A DNA stretch of 8,294 nt. Origin: Bacteroidota bacterium (lineage in GTDB: Bacteria > Bacteroidota > Bacteroidia > Chitinophagales > Chitinophagaceae). The translations under genes and the position numbers were made by a program. This document shows, in pieces, positions 1-6,293 of the stretch. Positions within the stretch are counted from its first letter, which is position 1; the number at the start of each line of letters is the position of its first letter. The DNA lies in assembly GCA_947460795.1 (NCBI GenBank), contig CANHJA010000093.1, positions 1-8,294 on the forward strand, given 5' to 3'. The notes beneath the pieces are model-generated. The model did not search any database. It had not been told where the DNA came from and worked only from the letters and a program-made list of their open reading frames with translations.

Positions 1-585
1 ATTTTTTAAACCATTGATTGTATTGTCGTTATTTCGTTTTACTTGTTGGCTTAAAATAAATCCTTCTCCATATTGCGAATACGCATTTTCTATCAAAGCC
101 CTTTTCGATTTGAAATTATAAAACAGGGAACTAAACGTTGAGGTTTCTTCACCTTGCGCTATGGTAGATTTTATATTCCCTAAGGTATCATTGACGTTCG
201 TTAAACTGTCTATTTCTAAAGCGGATAATCTGCTTGAATCTTGTTCATATTCTATAAAATCCGATTGAATTTTTATATTGTCGTAGCTAATGTTTGCATT
301 GTTGTGTAAATAGAGCGTTTTCTTTTTGGCATAATACACAATTGAGTCTTTTGCATCGTATTTTACTGCAAATTCTAATTTGTCTTTTGAAATAGGGAAG
401 CTAACAATGCTGCTGTCTTTTTTGCTAATCGAGTCTTTTTTTACCGCCTTTGAATTGAGTTTTGGTGTATTGAGCGCTTGTGCACTTGTTAAATAATTCA
501 AAAATAGTAGGCAAATAACTAAAATTGGAATGTGTTTTATTCCATTTAATTTTAAATTTAAGCTATTTTTACGCAATGCCAACAT
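1..585 (-). CDS. lptD: LptD-like LPS-assembly outer membrane protein, N-terminal part (gene runs off the window)
   Basis: The minus-strand frame is open from an ATG at 585 to the window edge, giving 195 residues of a longer protein; the C-terminus lies beyond base 1. Residues 1-37 form a signal peptide: a basic stretch (RK near 5-6), a hydrophobic core at about 20-32, and a likely cleavage after TSA near residue 35. The following region has a linker rich in Lys, Ser and Asp. From about residue 76 come beta-strand segments typical of Bacteroidota LptD/OstA proteins: a DSIVYYAKKKTLYL stretch, then NANISYDNIKIQSDFIEY, then YNFKSKRALI at 156-165. LptD with LptE inserts LPS into the outer leaflet of the outer membrane, and the missing part should hold the beta-barrel. 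The gene diverges from the amidase-MCE-OstA run. An in-frame GTG lies four codons upstream, but ATG leaves a complete signal peptide. The identification rests on motif style and neighbours; the barrel is not visible. Confidence 0.8.
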   Translation of the reverse strand, partial: MLALRKNSLNLKLNGIKHIPILVICLLFLNYLTSAQALNTPKLNSKAVKKDSISKKDSSIVSFPISKDKLEFAVKYDAKDSIVYYAKKKTLYLHNNANISYDNIKIQSDFIEYEQDSSRLSALEIDSLTNVNDTLGNIKSTIAQGEETSTFSSLFYNFKSKRALIENAYSQYGEGFILSQQVKRNNDNTINGLKN

Positions 586-596
586 ATAAAGAGGCA

Positions 597-604
597 CAAA
601 AGTA
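597..604 (-). promoter_or_regulatory. Candidate -7 box for the lptD-like gene
   Basis: Read on the minus strand this is TACTTTTG, a full match to the Bacteroidota -7 consensus TAnnTTTG, ending 11 bases before the ATG at 585. A TTA at 622-624 (minus strand) sits 17 bases upstream where a -33 TTG is expected, so the -33 element is weak. The implied leader is only a few bases long. Confidence 0.4.
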
Positions 605-662
605 AATTATTCTTACTGACCTAACGAAACAAAAGGGTTAAAGAAATTAAAATACTACAAAA

Positions 663-1481
663 ATGAAATTTATTAAATATATATATAGTACACTTTTTAT
701 ATTGTCAATTTTGATGCCTTCATCGATCTTGTATGCGAAAAAGAAGGTTCAAAAAATAGTTTTAGATGCAGGACATGGAGGGAAAGATCCTGGTTGCCAT
801 GGTGTATATTCAAATGAAAAAACAATTACCTTGAAAGTTGTTGAGAAGGTTGGCCGGCTTTTAAATGAAAAATACAAGAAAGAGGTAAAAGTGATTTACA
901 CGCGCAGCGAAGATGTGTTGCCACCCAATAATTTTGCCACTATAGGAGAATCGCTTAAATACAGAACAGAGGTTGCCAATAGAGCACAAGGCGATTTGTT
1001 TATTTCAATTCATGTAAACTCAACGCCACGAAAAAATTCGCCGGTTAAAGGGACATTGGTTTTAGTTTGTGGACCAACCAGAGTAGAAGAGAAAGAAGGT
1101 GCAATTGGAGAAAATGCCAATAATGTAGCAGAGCAAGATGAGTTGTTGAATCCAAATGATCCAGCTACTTCAATCATCATTGCACAATATTCTCAAGCAT
1201 TTTTATCAAAAAGCATTTCCATCGGAGAAAAAATAAATACTGAATTCACAAAACAAGGAAGAGTAACAGAGGGGGTTCGCCAGCAAAGTTTACAAGTGTT
1301 AGCAAGTACCGCCATGCCAGGTGTTTTGGTAGAAATTGGTTATTTAAATAATGTCGAAGAAGAGTCATATTTAAACAGTGAAGAAGGATTAGATGAAGTA
1401 GCACAAGCTATTTACAAAGGCATTGCATTATACAAAGAGGAGATTGAAAAAGATCCTACTGAAATTACCATTGAAAATTAA
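663..1481 (+). CDS. Secreted zinc N-acetylmuramoyl-L-alanine amidase (Amidase_3 family)
   Basis: This 272-residue protein cleaves the bond between N-acetylmuramic acid and the stem peptide of peptidoglycan, in the periplasm. Residues 1-25 are a signal peptide (KFIKYIY, a hydrophobic core, then SSILYA). The rest is one Amidase_3 domain: VLDAGHGGKDPG at 33-44 gives zinc ligand His38, Glu52 in NEKTITLKVV is the second, His117 in ISIHVNS is the third, and Glu224 in VEIGYLNN is the catalytic glutamate. TRSED at 80-84 is also family-typical. Between His117 and the final strand lies a long insert (about 121-205), like the autoinhibitory segment of septal AmiA/B/C enzymes; control by an EnvC-like activator is an inference. 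It heads a plus-strand run with the MCE and OstA-like genes, 44 bases before the former. ATG 663 is chosen because it directly precedes the signal peptide. All catalytic residues are intact. Confidence 0.95.
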   Translation: MKFIKYIYSTLFILSILMPSSILYAKKKVQKIVLDAGHGGKDPGCHGVYSNEKTITLKVVEKVGRLLNEKYKKEVKVIYTRSEDVLPPNNFATIGESLKYRTEVANRAQGDLFISIHVNSTPRKNSPVKGTLVLVCGPTRVEEKEGAIGENANNVAEQDELLNPNDPATSIIIAQYSQAFLSKSISIGEKINTEFTKQGRVTEGVRQQSLQVLASTAMPGVLVEIGYLNNVEEESYLNSEEGLDEVAQAIYKGIALYKEEIEKDPTEITIEN

Positions 1482-1525
1482 GTTGTAGATTTTTAACATA
1501 CACAATTAAAAAAGAAATTACGAAT

Positions 1526-2521
1526 ATGGCATTTAAAATCACTAAGGAAATCAAACTCGCATTGTTGGGTATTCTATCGATACTCGTTTTTGTATTCGGT
1601 TACAAATACTTAAAAGGCACAGGCGTATTTTCATCTACAAAAACAATTTTTGCAGAATATGATAATGTGCAAGGATTGACACCTGCCAGCTATGTTCAAA
1701 TAAAAGGGTTTACGGTAGGCTCTGTAAACGCCATTGAATTGTCAAAAGAACATGCAGGTAAAGTGAAACTTACTTTATTTATAAACAAAGATCTAAATAT
1801 TCCCATCGACTCTAAGGCTAAAATAGTATCCTTAGATTTATTAGGAACCAAAGCAGTGAATATTGAGCAAGGAGTTAGCACTACGATGTTAAAAGACAAC
1901 GAAATGATTGCTGGTGAAATTGAATTAGGAACAATTGAAAGTTTGGGGGCTTCTGCTACGCCTGTTATGGACAATGCTAAAAACACCTTGGCCTCACTAG
2001 AAACAACTGTGCAAAGCATAAATAATATTTTAGATGTAAACACCCAAAATAATTTAAAAAGCTCTATTTCTAATTTGAATAAAACATTGTCTGATTTTAG
2101 TCAATTTGCAAATGAATTAAATACTCAACGCAGTAAAATTTCGGGCTTGTTGGATAATTTAAACTCTTTTTCGGCCAACTTAAATAAAAACAATAATACC
2201 ATTAATAATGTATTGAAAAATACAGAAACTACAACGAATAATTTAAGTAAAGTAAACATTGAAGCAACCGTAAATGAATTGAAATCGACCTTGGCGGATT
2301 TACAAACGACCTTGAAAAAAGTAAACAGTGGTAATGGAAGTTTAGGGTTGTTAATGAATGATGACAAGCTATATAAAAATTTAAAAAATACCTTAGAAAC
2401 TACTAATAATTTGATGTACGATATCAATGCACATCCTTCGAAATACATCAATATTAATATTATTGGTAGAAAACAAAAAAATGAATCTGCGCCTAAGCCA
2501 GCGCCTAATTCCTCTAATTAA
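1526..2521 (+). CDS. MCE/MlaD-family lipid-transport protein, inner-membrane anchored
   Basis: The 331-residue protein has a short cytoplasmic N-terminus, one membrane helix at about 10-27 (IKLALLGILSILVFVFG), and an MCE domain at about 38-117. The MCE domain shows FAEYDNVQGL, YVQIKGFTVGSVNAIEL and the LDLLGTKAVNIE ending. MCE proteins form periplasmic hexamers that shuttle phospholipids between inner and outer membranes, usually with an MlaE permease and MlaF ATPase; neither is in this window. Residues 150-300 are predicted helical, rich in Asn, Thr, Ser and Leu, and likely form a coiled-coil stalk. They are followed by GNGSLGLLMNDDKLYKNL (269-286) and HPSKYININIIGRK (303-316), a tail style known from Bacteroidota MlaD proteins, then a Pro/Ser-rich end. 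It lies 44 bases after the amidase gene and 24 before the OstA-like gene. AAAGAA about 12 bases ahead of the ATG is at best a weak ribosome-binding site. Confidence 0.9.
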   Translation: MAFKITKEIKLALLGILSILVFVFGYKYLKGTGVFSSTKTIFAEYDNVQGLTPASYVQIKGFTVGSVNAIELSKEHAGKVKLTLFINKDLNIPIDSKAKIVSLDLLGTKAVNIEQGVSTTMLKDNEMIAGEIELGTIESLGASATPVMDNAKNTLASLETTVQSINNILDVNTQNNLKSSISNLNKTLSDFSQFANELNTQRSKISGLLDNLNSFSANLNKNNNTINNVLKNTETTTNNLSKVNIEATVNELKSTLADLQTTLKKVNSGNGSLGLLMNDDKLYKNLKNTLETTNNLMYDINAHPSKYININIIGRKQKNESAPKPAPNSSN

Positions 2522-2545
2522 TAATTTTATATTTATTACAAATCA

Positions 2546-4366
2546 TTGAAATTTTCAATAAAAATATTTCTTTTATTCTGCTTGATTCAAAACGTTGCTT
2601 TCGCACAAATGCCAACTTTTGATTCGACCGGATTGCAAATAATTTCAGTGAAACACGCCGACAGTGCAATTGGTTACAATTCAGAAAATAAAAATTATCA
2701 ACGTCTTCTAGGGGCTGTTTTAATTGAGCACAATGGAATTACGTTAACGTGCGACAGCGCCCATTTATTTCAAGCGAATGAATATGTTGAAGCCTTTAGC
2801 AATGTACGTATTACCAAAGTAAATGGAGAAAATGCATCGAGTGATTATATTAAATATACCGGCAAAAACAATACCGCATTAATGAAAGGAATGGTCCAAA
2901 TTATTGACGGTGCCAATACTTTAAATACAGAGGAATTAACCTATAATATTAAAACTAAAATTGGCGTTTATAATAAAGGAGGTACGCTGCAAAATGAAGA
3001 AACCACTGTAAGCAGTGAAACTGGAATTTACAACGGATATTCTCAATTAACTCATTTTAAAACCAACGTTGTTGTAACGAATCCTAAATACAATATTGCA
3101 TCGAAAGAGTTGACGTACAATATGCAAACAAAAGTGGTTCGGTTTTTAGCAGAATCTGTAATTAATACAGACAACAGCACGATTACTACTTCAAATGGAA
3201 GTTTTGATTCTAAAAATTCAAATGCAGTTTTCAATACAAGAACAACTATTGAAAACGAAAATCAAATTATTATTGGGAACAAAATTACCTATAATGACCA
3301 ATCAGGGAATGCATCTGCAAGCGGCAATGTGATTGTAGAAGATCTTAAAAATGACAGCAAATTATTTTCAGATAAAGCAGAATATAATAAACAAACGGGC
3401 GCAGGAAAGGCAACAGGACATGTGCTTATTGAACAGGAAGGAGGCTCGAAAACCTTGACTTCAAATCAAGTAGATTTTAATAAAAAAAACGGCTATTATA
3501 AAGCTACAGGCAAAGTGGTTTTCATTGATACTGTTCAACATTCGAAATTGCTTGCAGGTGTTGTTGAATACAATGACAATTCAAAATTCATGATTGCCAC
3601 TGTTTATCCTAAATTAATATCTGTCAATGAAGGCGACTCACTTTTTATGAGGGCTGATACGATGATGTCTTTGCGATATAAAGACAAAAATGAATTGAAA
3701 AAAATTGTCACATCCACTAAAAAAACCAAAGAGGTTACGTATGCTTATAATTTATTGTTTGCCGATTCTACGTATAAATCAATTGATGATGCTCCTGAGC
3801 CTAAATTAATTATTGCCAATAGAAACGTAAAAATTTATTCAGATTCTTTGCAAAGTGTGAGTGACAGTTTGAGTTATTCAGAAGTGGATTCTATGTTTCG
3901 ATTGTATAAAAATCCTATTATGTGGAGTAAGCAACAACAAGCCAATGCGGATACTGTTTATTTAAAAACAATTAAAAATAAATTGGCTGAAGTAAATTTA
4001 TTAGTGAATTCATTGTTGGTTTCATCTTCAAAATTTGAAAATGTGTATGATCAAGTGGCTGGAAATTATGTAAATGCTTATTTTGTAAACAATGAAATTG
4101 ACCATGTATTTGTGAATCAAAATGCTGAAAGTTTATATTACGCCAAAGACGATAAAGAGGAATACATTGGTGTAAATAAAGCTGAAAGCTCTTCAATGGA
4201 TGTATTTTTTATTGAAAAAGAATTGGATCACATTGTTATGCACGCAAATCCTAAAGGAGTATTTTTACCAATTGACCAACTTAGTGAAACAGATAAATTT
4301 TTAGGATCTTTTAAATTATTGACTGAAAGAAAGCCAAAATCGAAAGAGGAAATTTTAAATAATTAA
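2546..4366 (+). CDS. OstA/LptA-like secreted beta-solenoid protein, probable TTG start
   Basis: The 606-residue protein has a clear signal peptide (KFSIKIFLLFCLIQ, then VAFA-Q, cleavage near 20). Its body is OstA-type beta repeats: aromatic-Asn turns recur at F75, Y104, Y133, Y162, Y191, F220, Y249, Y280, F311 and Y342, a spacing of 29 then 31 residues. In the last repeats GNVIVED, GHVLIEQ and GKVVFID begin at 260, 291 and 322. A second, less regular block follows at about 430-570. LptA-like proteins bridge the periplasm and carry LPS to LptD, whose gene diverges from this run, so a role in LPS transport is likely though inferred. At 606 residues it is about three times E. coli LptA (185). 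The frame has no ATG before 2609, which lies after the signal peptide. The start is therefore taken as TTG 2546; ATT 2531 is an alternative, and a stop at 2522 limits any extension. Confidence 0.88.
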   Translation: MKFSIKIFLLFCLIQNVAFAQMPTFDSTGLQIISVKHADSAIGYNSENKNYQRLLGAVLIEHNGITLTCDSAHLFQANEYVEAFSNVRITKVNGENASSDYIKYTGKNNTALMKGMVQIIDGANTLNTEELTYNIKTKIGVYNKGGTLQNEETTVSSETGIYNGYSQLTHFKTNVVVTNPKYNIASKELTYNMQTKVVRFLAESVINTDNSTITTSNGSFDSKNSNAVFNTRTTIENENQIIIGNKITYNDQSGNASASGNVIVEDLKNDSKLFSDKAEYNKQTGAGKATGHVLIEQEGGSKTLTSNQVDFNKKNGYYKATGKVVFIDTVQHSKLLAGVVEYNDNSKFMIATVYPKLISVNEGDSLFMRADTMMSLRYKDKNELKKIVTSTKKTKEVTYAYNLLFADSTYKSIDDAPEPKLIIANRNVKIYSDSLQSVSDSLSYSEVDSMFRLYKNPIMWSKQQQANADTVYLKTIKNKLAEVNLLVNSLLVSSSKFENVYDQVAGNYVNAYFVNNEIDHVFVNQNAESLYYAKDDKEEYIGVNKAESSSMDVFFIEKELDHIVMHANPKGVFLPIDQLSETDKFLGSFKLLTERKPKSKEEILNN

Positions 4367-4392
4367 GATAAAGTTGAAGTAATCTTTTATCT
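4366..4392. terminator. Weak candidate bidirectional terminator hairpin between convergent genes
   Basis: AGATAAA at 4366-4372 is perfectly complementary to TTTATCT at 4386-4392, leaving a 13-base loop. It lies in the 34-base gap between the OstA-like gene and rsmD, which converge, so a terminator is expected here. The stem has only one G-C pair and no clean T-run follows, so its strength is doubtful. Confidence 0.3.
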
Positions 4393-4400
4393 ATATACTT

Positions 4401-4955
4401 TTACTCAGTACTTTCTTCTTCATTCACAAAAAAACTAAAAATAGTTGTTCCATAATTTTTTGAACGTTTAAAAAATGGGTAATGCTCGTAGTTGTTTCTT
4501 GGAGTATGCTCGAGTACAAACCAGCCACCTTTGTTTAATAATTTTCGTTCAAAAATAATGGTTGGAATTTCATCAATGGTGCCTAACGCATAAGGAGGAC
4601 CAGCAAAAATAAAATCAAAAGAGCTGGCACATTGATTCATAAAACGAAAGACTTCCGATTTGAATACTTTGAAATTTTCAAACTTTAAATCTGCTGCATT
4701 TTTTTTAATAAAATCATACATTTTTTGGTCTTGCTCAATAATCGTTAAATCATTACAACCACGAGAAGCCAATTCATAACTAATGCAACCTGTGCCTCCA
4801 AATAAATCGAGAGTAACCAACTCTTCAAAATCTAAATTGTTTTGTAGAATGTTAAACAATCCCTCTTTGGCAATGTCTGTAGTTGGTCTTGTATGAGGCA
4901 TATTGGTTGGAGGATGAATTTTTCGACCACCGTGAGAACCACTTATAATGCGCAT
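4401..4955 (-). CDS. rsmD: RsmD, 16S rRNA (guanine-966-N2)-methyltransferase
   Basis: This 184-residue protein matches RsmD in length and motif order. The enzyme transfers a methyl group from S-adenosylmethionine to N2 of G966 in 16S rRNA during 30S assembly, in the cytoplasm. Visible signatures are RIISGSHGGRKI at 2-13, the RPTTDIAKEGLFNIL block at 23-37, SAM-binding motif I LDLFGGTG at 49-56, acidic IEQD at 73-76, and FDFIFAGPPY at 113-122. EH at 149-150 and the GTTIFSFF end at 169-176 also fit. The oddity is motif IV: the family usually reads DPPY or DPPF, but here codon GGT gives Gly119. This may be a natural lineage variant, or it may reduce activity. The start overlaps the DUF3822 stop by 13 bases, and no Shine-Dalgarno precedes the ATG, so translation probably depends on coupling. 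Confidence 0.92.
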   Translation of the reverse strand: MRIISGSHGGRKIHPPTNMPHTRPTTDIAKEGLFNILQNNLDFEELVTLDLFGGTGCISYELASRGCNDLTIIEQDQKMYDFIKKNAADLKFENFKVFKSEVFRFMNQCASSFDFIFAGPPYALGTIDEIPTIIFERKLLNKGGWFVLEHTPRNNYEHYPFFKRSKNYGTTIFSFFVNEEESTE

Positions 4956-5791
4956 TTGAAAATTGAAAATAGATTAAAGAAATTGTATGTAGGTTGAGAA
5001 GAATATAATGCGTCCGGATATTGGATGTCTTTTATTCTTGTGATAAAGCGAACGCTAGGAAAATATTTTTTTAATGTTATTGAAATATTTTCTATTTGCG
5101 TCATTTCTCCATGAAGTTGAATGCCACAATTTTCTAATTTTATATTTAATTGTTTACAAGCATTGGCTACATGATACACAATGTCCAATGGATCTGTATA
5201 TGCATACACCTGGTGTAAAATTAAATTTGATTTTTGATAAATTGTCAAGACGATATTTTCATCTTTCATTGATAGAAATACACTGTGTTCATTTTCACTC
5301 ACAATAAAATCAGGATAGTTATTTAATAAACAAGCCGAAGCATTGTAAAAGTGAACATTTTTTAAACGAGATTCGAGAAATTGAATGGTTGATTTTTTTA
5401 CAGCAAATAAATCATGAATCGAACTTTTAAATGTTTGTTTTAAAATAATTTCTTCTTTTGTTAGTTCATGATGAAACGTAAAATAGCTAGCATAATTATT
5501 TTCATCCAATAATTCATTTGGAATTAATATCGATTTGAAGCTATCGATTGCGATATTAATTCGGCTTGATTTTTTTATATTTGTATCCGCTAATATTTCA
5601 TCAAAATCATTTTTGCCTACCACTTTATTTTCAAAATAAAAATGTTTAATATGAAATACTGTTTTGTAAGCTACATCCGATATGCAATAGGTTAAATAAT
5701 TTTTCCCAAGCAAAATACTACAAGCTAATTGATTGTCATTTTGAATGATGTGAATTGTATTATCGAGCGATATTTTAGGAGTTAGTGCCAT
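4943..5791 (-). CDS. DUF3822 family protein of unknown function
   Basis: The 282-residue soluble protein has no signal peptide or membrane helix. I recognise it as DUF3822 from its position immediately ahead of rsmD, the FKSILIPNELLDE segment at 85-97, and the ending YNFFNLFSIFKCAL, which resembles the conserved C-terminus of this Bacteroidota family. As I recall, a structural-genomics model of a family member has an actin-like (ASKHA) ATPase fold; its biochemical role is not known to me. The repeated pattern of two halves (an alternating beta/helix N-half, then a second half from about residue 145, HFYNASACLLNNYPDF) would fit such a fold. The stop lies inside the rsmD start region, a 13-base overlap that argues for co-translation and perhaps a joint role in ribosome maturation (inference). 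AAGGA abuts the ATG, too close for a normal ribosome-binding site. Confidence 0.8.
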   Translation of the reverse strand: MALTPKISLDNTIHIIQNDNQLACSILLGKNYLTYCISDVAYKTVFHIKHFYFENKVVGKNDFDEILADTNIKKSSRINIAIDSFKSILIPNELLDENNYASYFTFHHELTKEEIILKQTFKSSIHDLFAVKKSTIQFLESRLKNVHFYNASACLLNNYPDFIVSENEHSVFLSMKDENIVLTIYQKSNLILHQVYAYTDPLDIVYHVANACKQLNIKLENCGIQLHGEMTQIENISITLKKYFPSVRFITRIKDIQYPDALYSSQPTYNFFNLFSIFKCAL

Positions 5792-5831
5792 TCCTTGTTT
5801 TGAGATTACAATATTATAAAATTTTTAGGGA

Positions 5832-5841
5832 TATAGCTATA
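5832..5841. repeat. Perfect 10-base palindrome TATAGCTATA in the divergent intergenic region
   Basis: TATAGCTATA reads the same on both strands and sits between the two divergent genes, 41 bases from the DUF3822 start and 46 bases before the -33 TTG of the other side. It could be a small regulator-binding site, but in DNA this AT-rich a 10-base palindrome can arise by chance. The flanking bases do not extend the symmetry. Confidence 0.2.
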
Positions 5842-5887
5842 AATTAATTGGAAATGTATAAAAACCAATCAGTTGATAAATCTAAAA

Positions 5888-5915
5888 TTGGGTTCGTTTT
5901 TCTAAACTATATTTG
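5888..5915 (+). promoter_or_regulatory. Bacteroidota-type promoter (TTG, 17 bases, TATATTTG)
   Basis: TTG at 5888-5890 and TATATTTG at 5908-5915 are separated by 17 bases; both elements match the Bacteroidota consensus (-33 TTG, -7 TAnnTTTG). Transcription would begin around 5920. That places the TTG codon at 5913 inside the -7 box and upstream of the transcript, so it argues for the TTG at 5934 as the start of the next gene. It should drive the three-gene run that follows. Confidence 0.6.
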
Positions 5916-5933
5916 CGCATTAAACATTTTACG

Positions 5934-6293
5934 TTGAAATCATATATTTCTTATATCCTTAATGGAATTTTAGCTTTTCATATTTTTATCACTTTATGGA
6001 GTTTTTACAGCTTATTCACTGACTATACAGGTTGGACCAATTATCATTTAGTCCCGTTTGGGTACTTAATATATACTGTTTTATGGGTAGGAGTTTGTAA
6101 AAAAAGCAGACTCATTTCGCTAGCCTATTTACTGGTTTCTTTATTGGAAGTTGGGGCGAAATTATTTTTAAATAAATCAGCATTAGGTCAAGCTATTGGA
6201 GATGTGCTGTTTCCTGCCAATTTAATTTTTATTGCAATTATCGCATTGCTGTATAATTTAATTTTTAAAAGCCCTGTTCATGAGTCTGAATAA
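5934..6293 (+). CDS. Small four-helix membrane protein of unknown function
   Basis: I do not recognise this family. From the TTG at 5934 it is about 119 residues, almost all in four hydrophobic segments at about 5-27, 37-55, 59-78 and 90-111, joined by short loops (TDYTGWTN, CKKSR, and LNKSALGQAIGD). The protein ends in a charged, likely cytoplasmic tail, PVHESE. No internal methionine exists, and no in-frame ATG lies between the upstream stop at 5883 and the end, so a non-ATG start is required. TTG 5913 would add seven residues but falls in the promoter -7 box; ATT 5919 is another option. The last 14 bases overlap the next gene, a metal/cobalamin-receptor-like protein, which suggests translational coupling and possibly a shared function. 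Confidence is high that the frame is coding (consistent hydrophobic pattern and overlap), but low on function. Confidence 0.7.
   Translation: MKSYISYILNGILAFHIFITLWSFYSLFTDYTGWTNYHLVPFGYLIYTVLWVGVCKKSRLISLAYLLVSLLEVGAKLFLNKSALGQAIGDVLFPANLIFIAIIALLYNLIFKSPVHESE

Noticed and set aside
605..662. Promoter for the amidase-MCE-OstA run
   Set aside because: No plus-strand TAnnTTTG match with a -33 TTG is visible in the 77-base gap, so no site is called.
1696..2043. Antisense open frame of 115 codons within the MCE gene
   Set aside because: It lies fully inside a well-supported gene, has no recognisable domain, and its composition is what the reverse of the MCE coding sequence would give.
2125..2451. 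Antisense open frame of 108 codons within the MCE gene stalk
   Set aside because: The Phe/Leu-rich product is the mirror of Asn/Lys-rich codons on the coding strand; there is no separate promoter or start signal.
3052..3234. Antisense open frame in the OstA-like gene (and another at 3972-4196)
   Set aside because: Both are short and sit inside a gene with a signal peptide and clear repeats; neither shows a motif.
5074..5307. Plus-strand open frame of 77 codons within DUF3822
   Set aside because: It is antisense to a recognised family and shows no protein features of its own.
5809..5816. TAATATTG on the minus strand as a -7 box for DUF3822-rsmD (and TACATTTC at 5851-5858)
   Set aside because: Each differs from the consensus by one base, and neither has a TTG about 17 bases upstream. 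A promoter must exist here, but I cannot place it.
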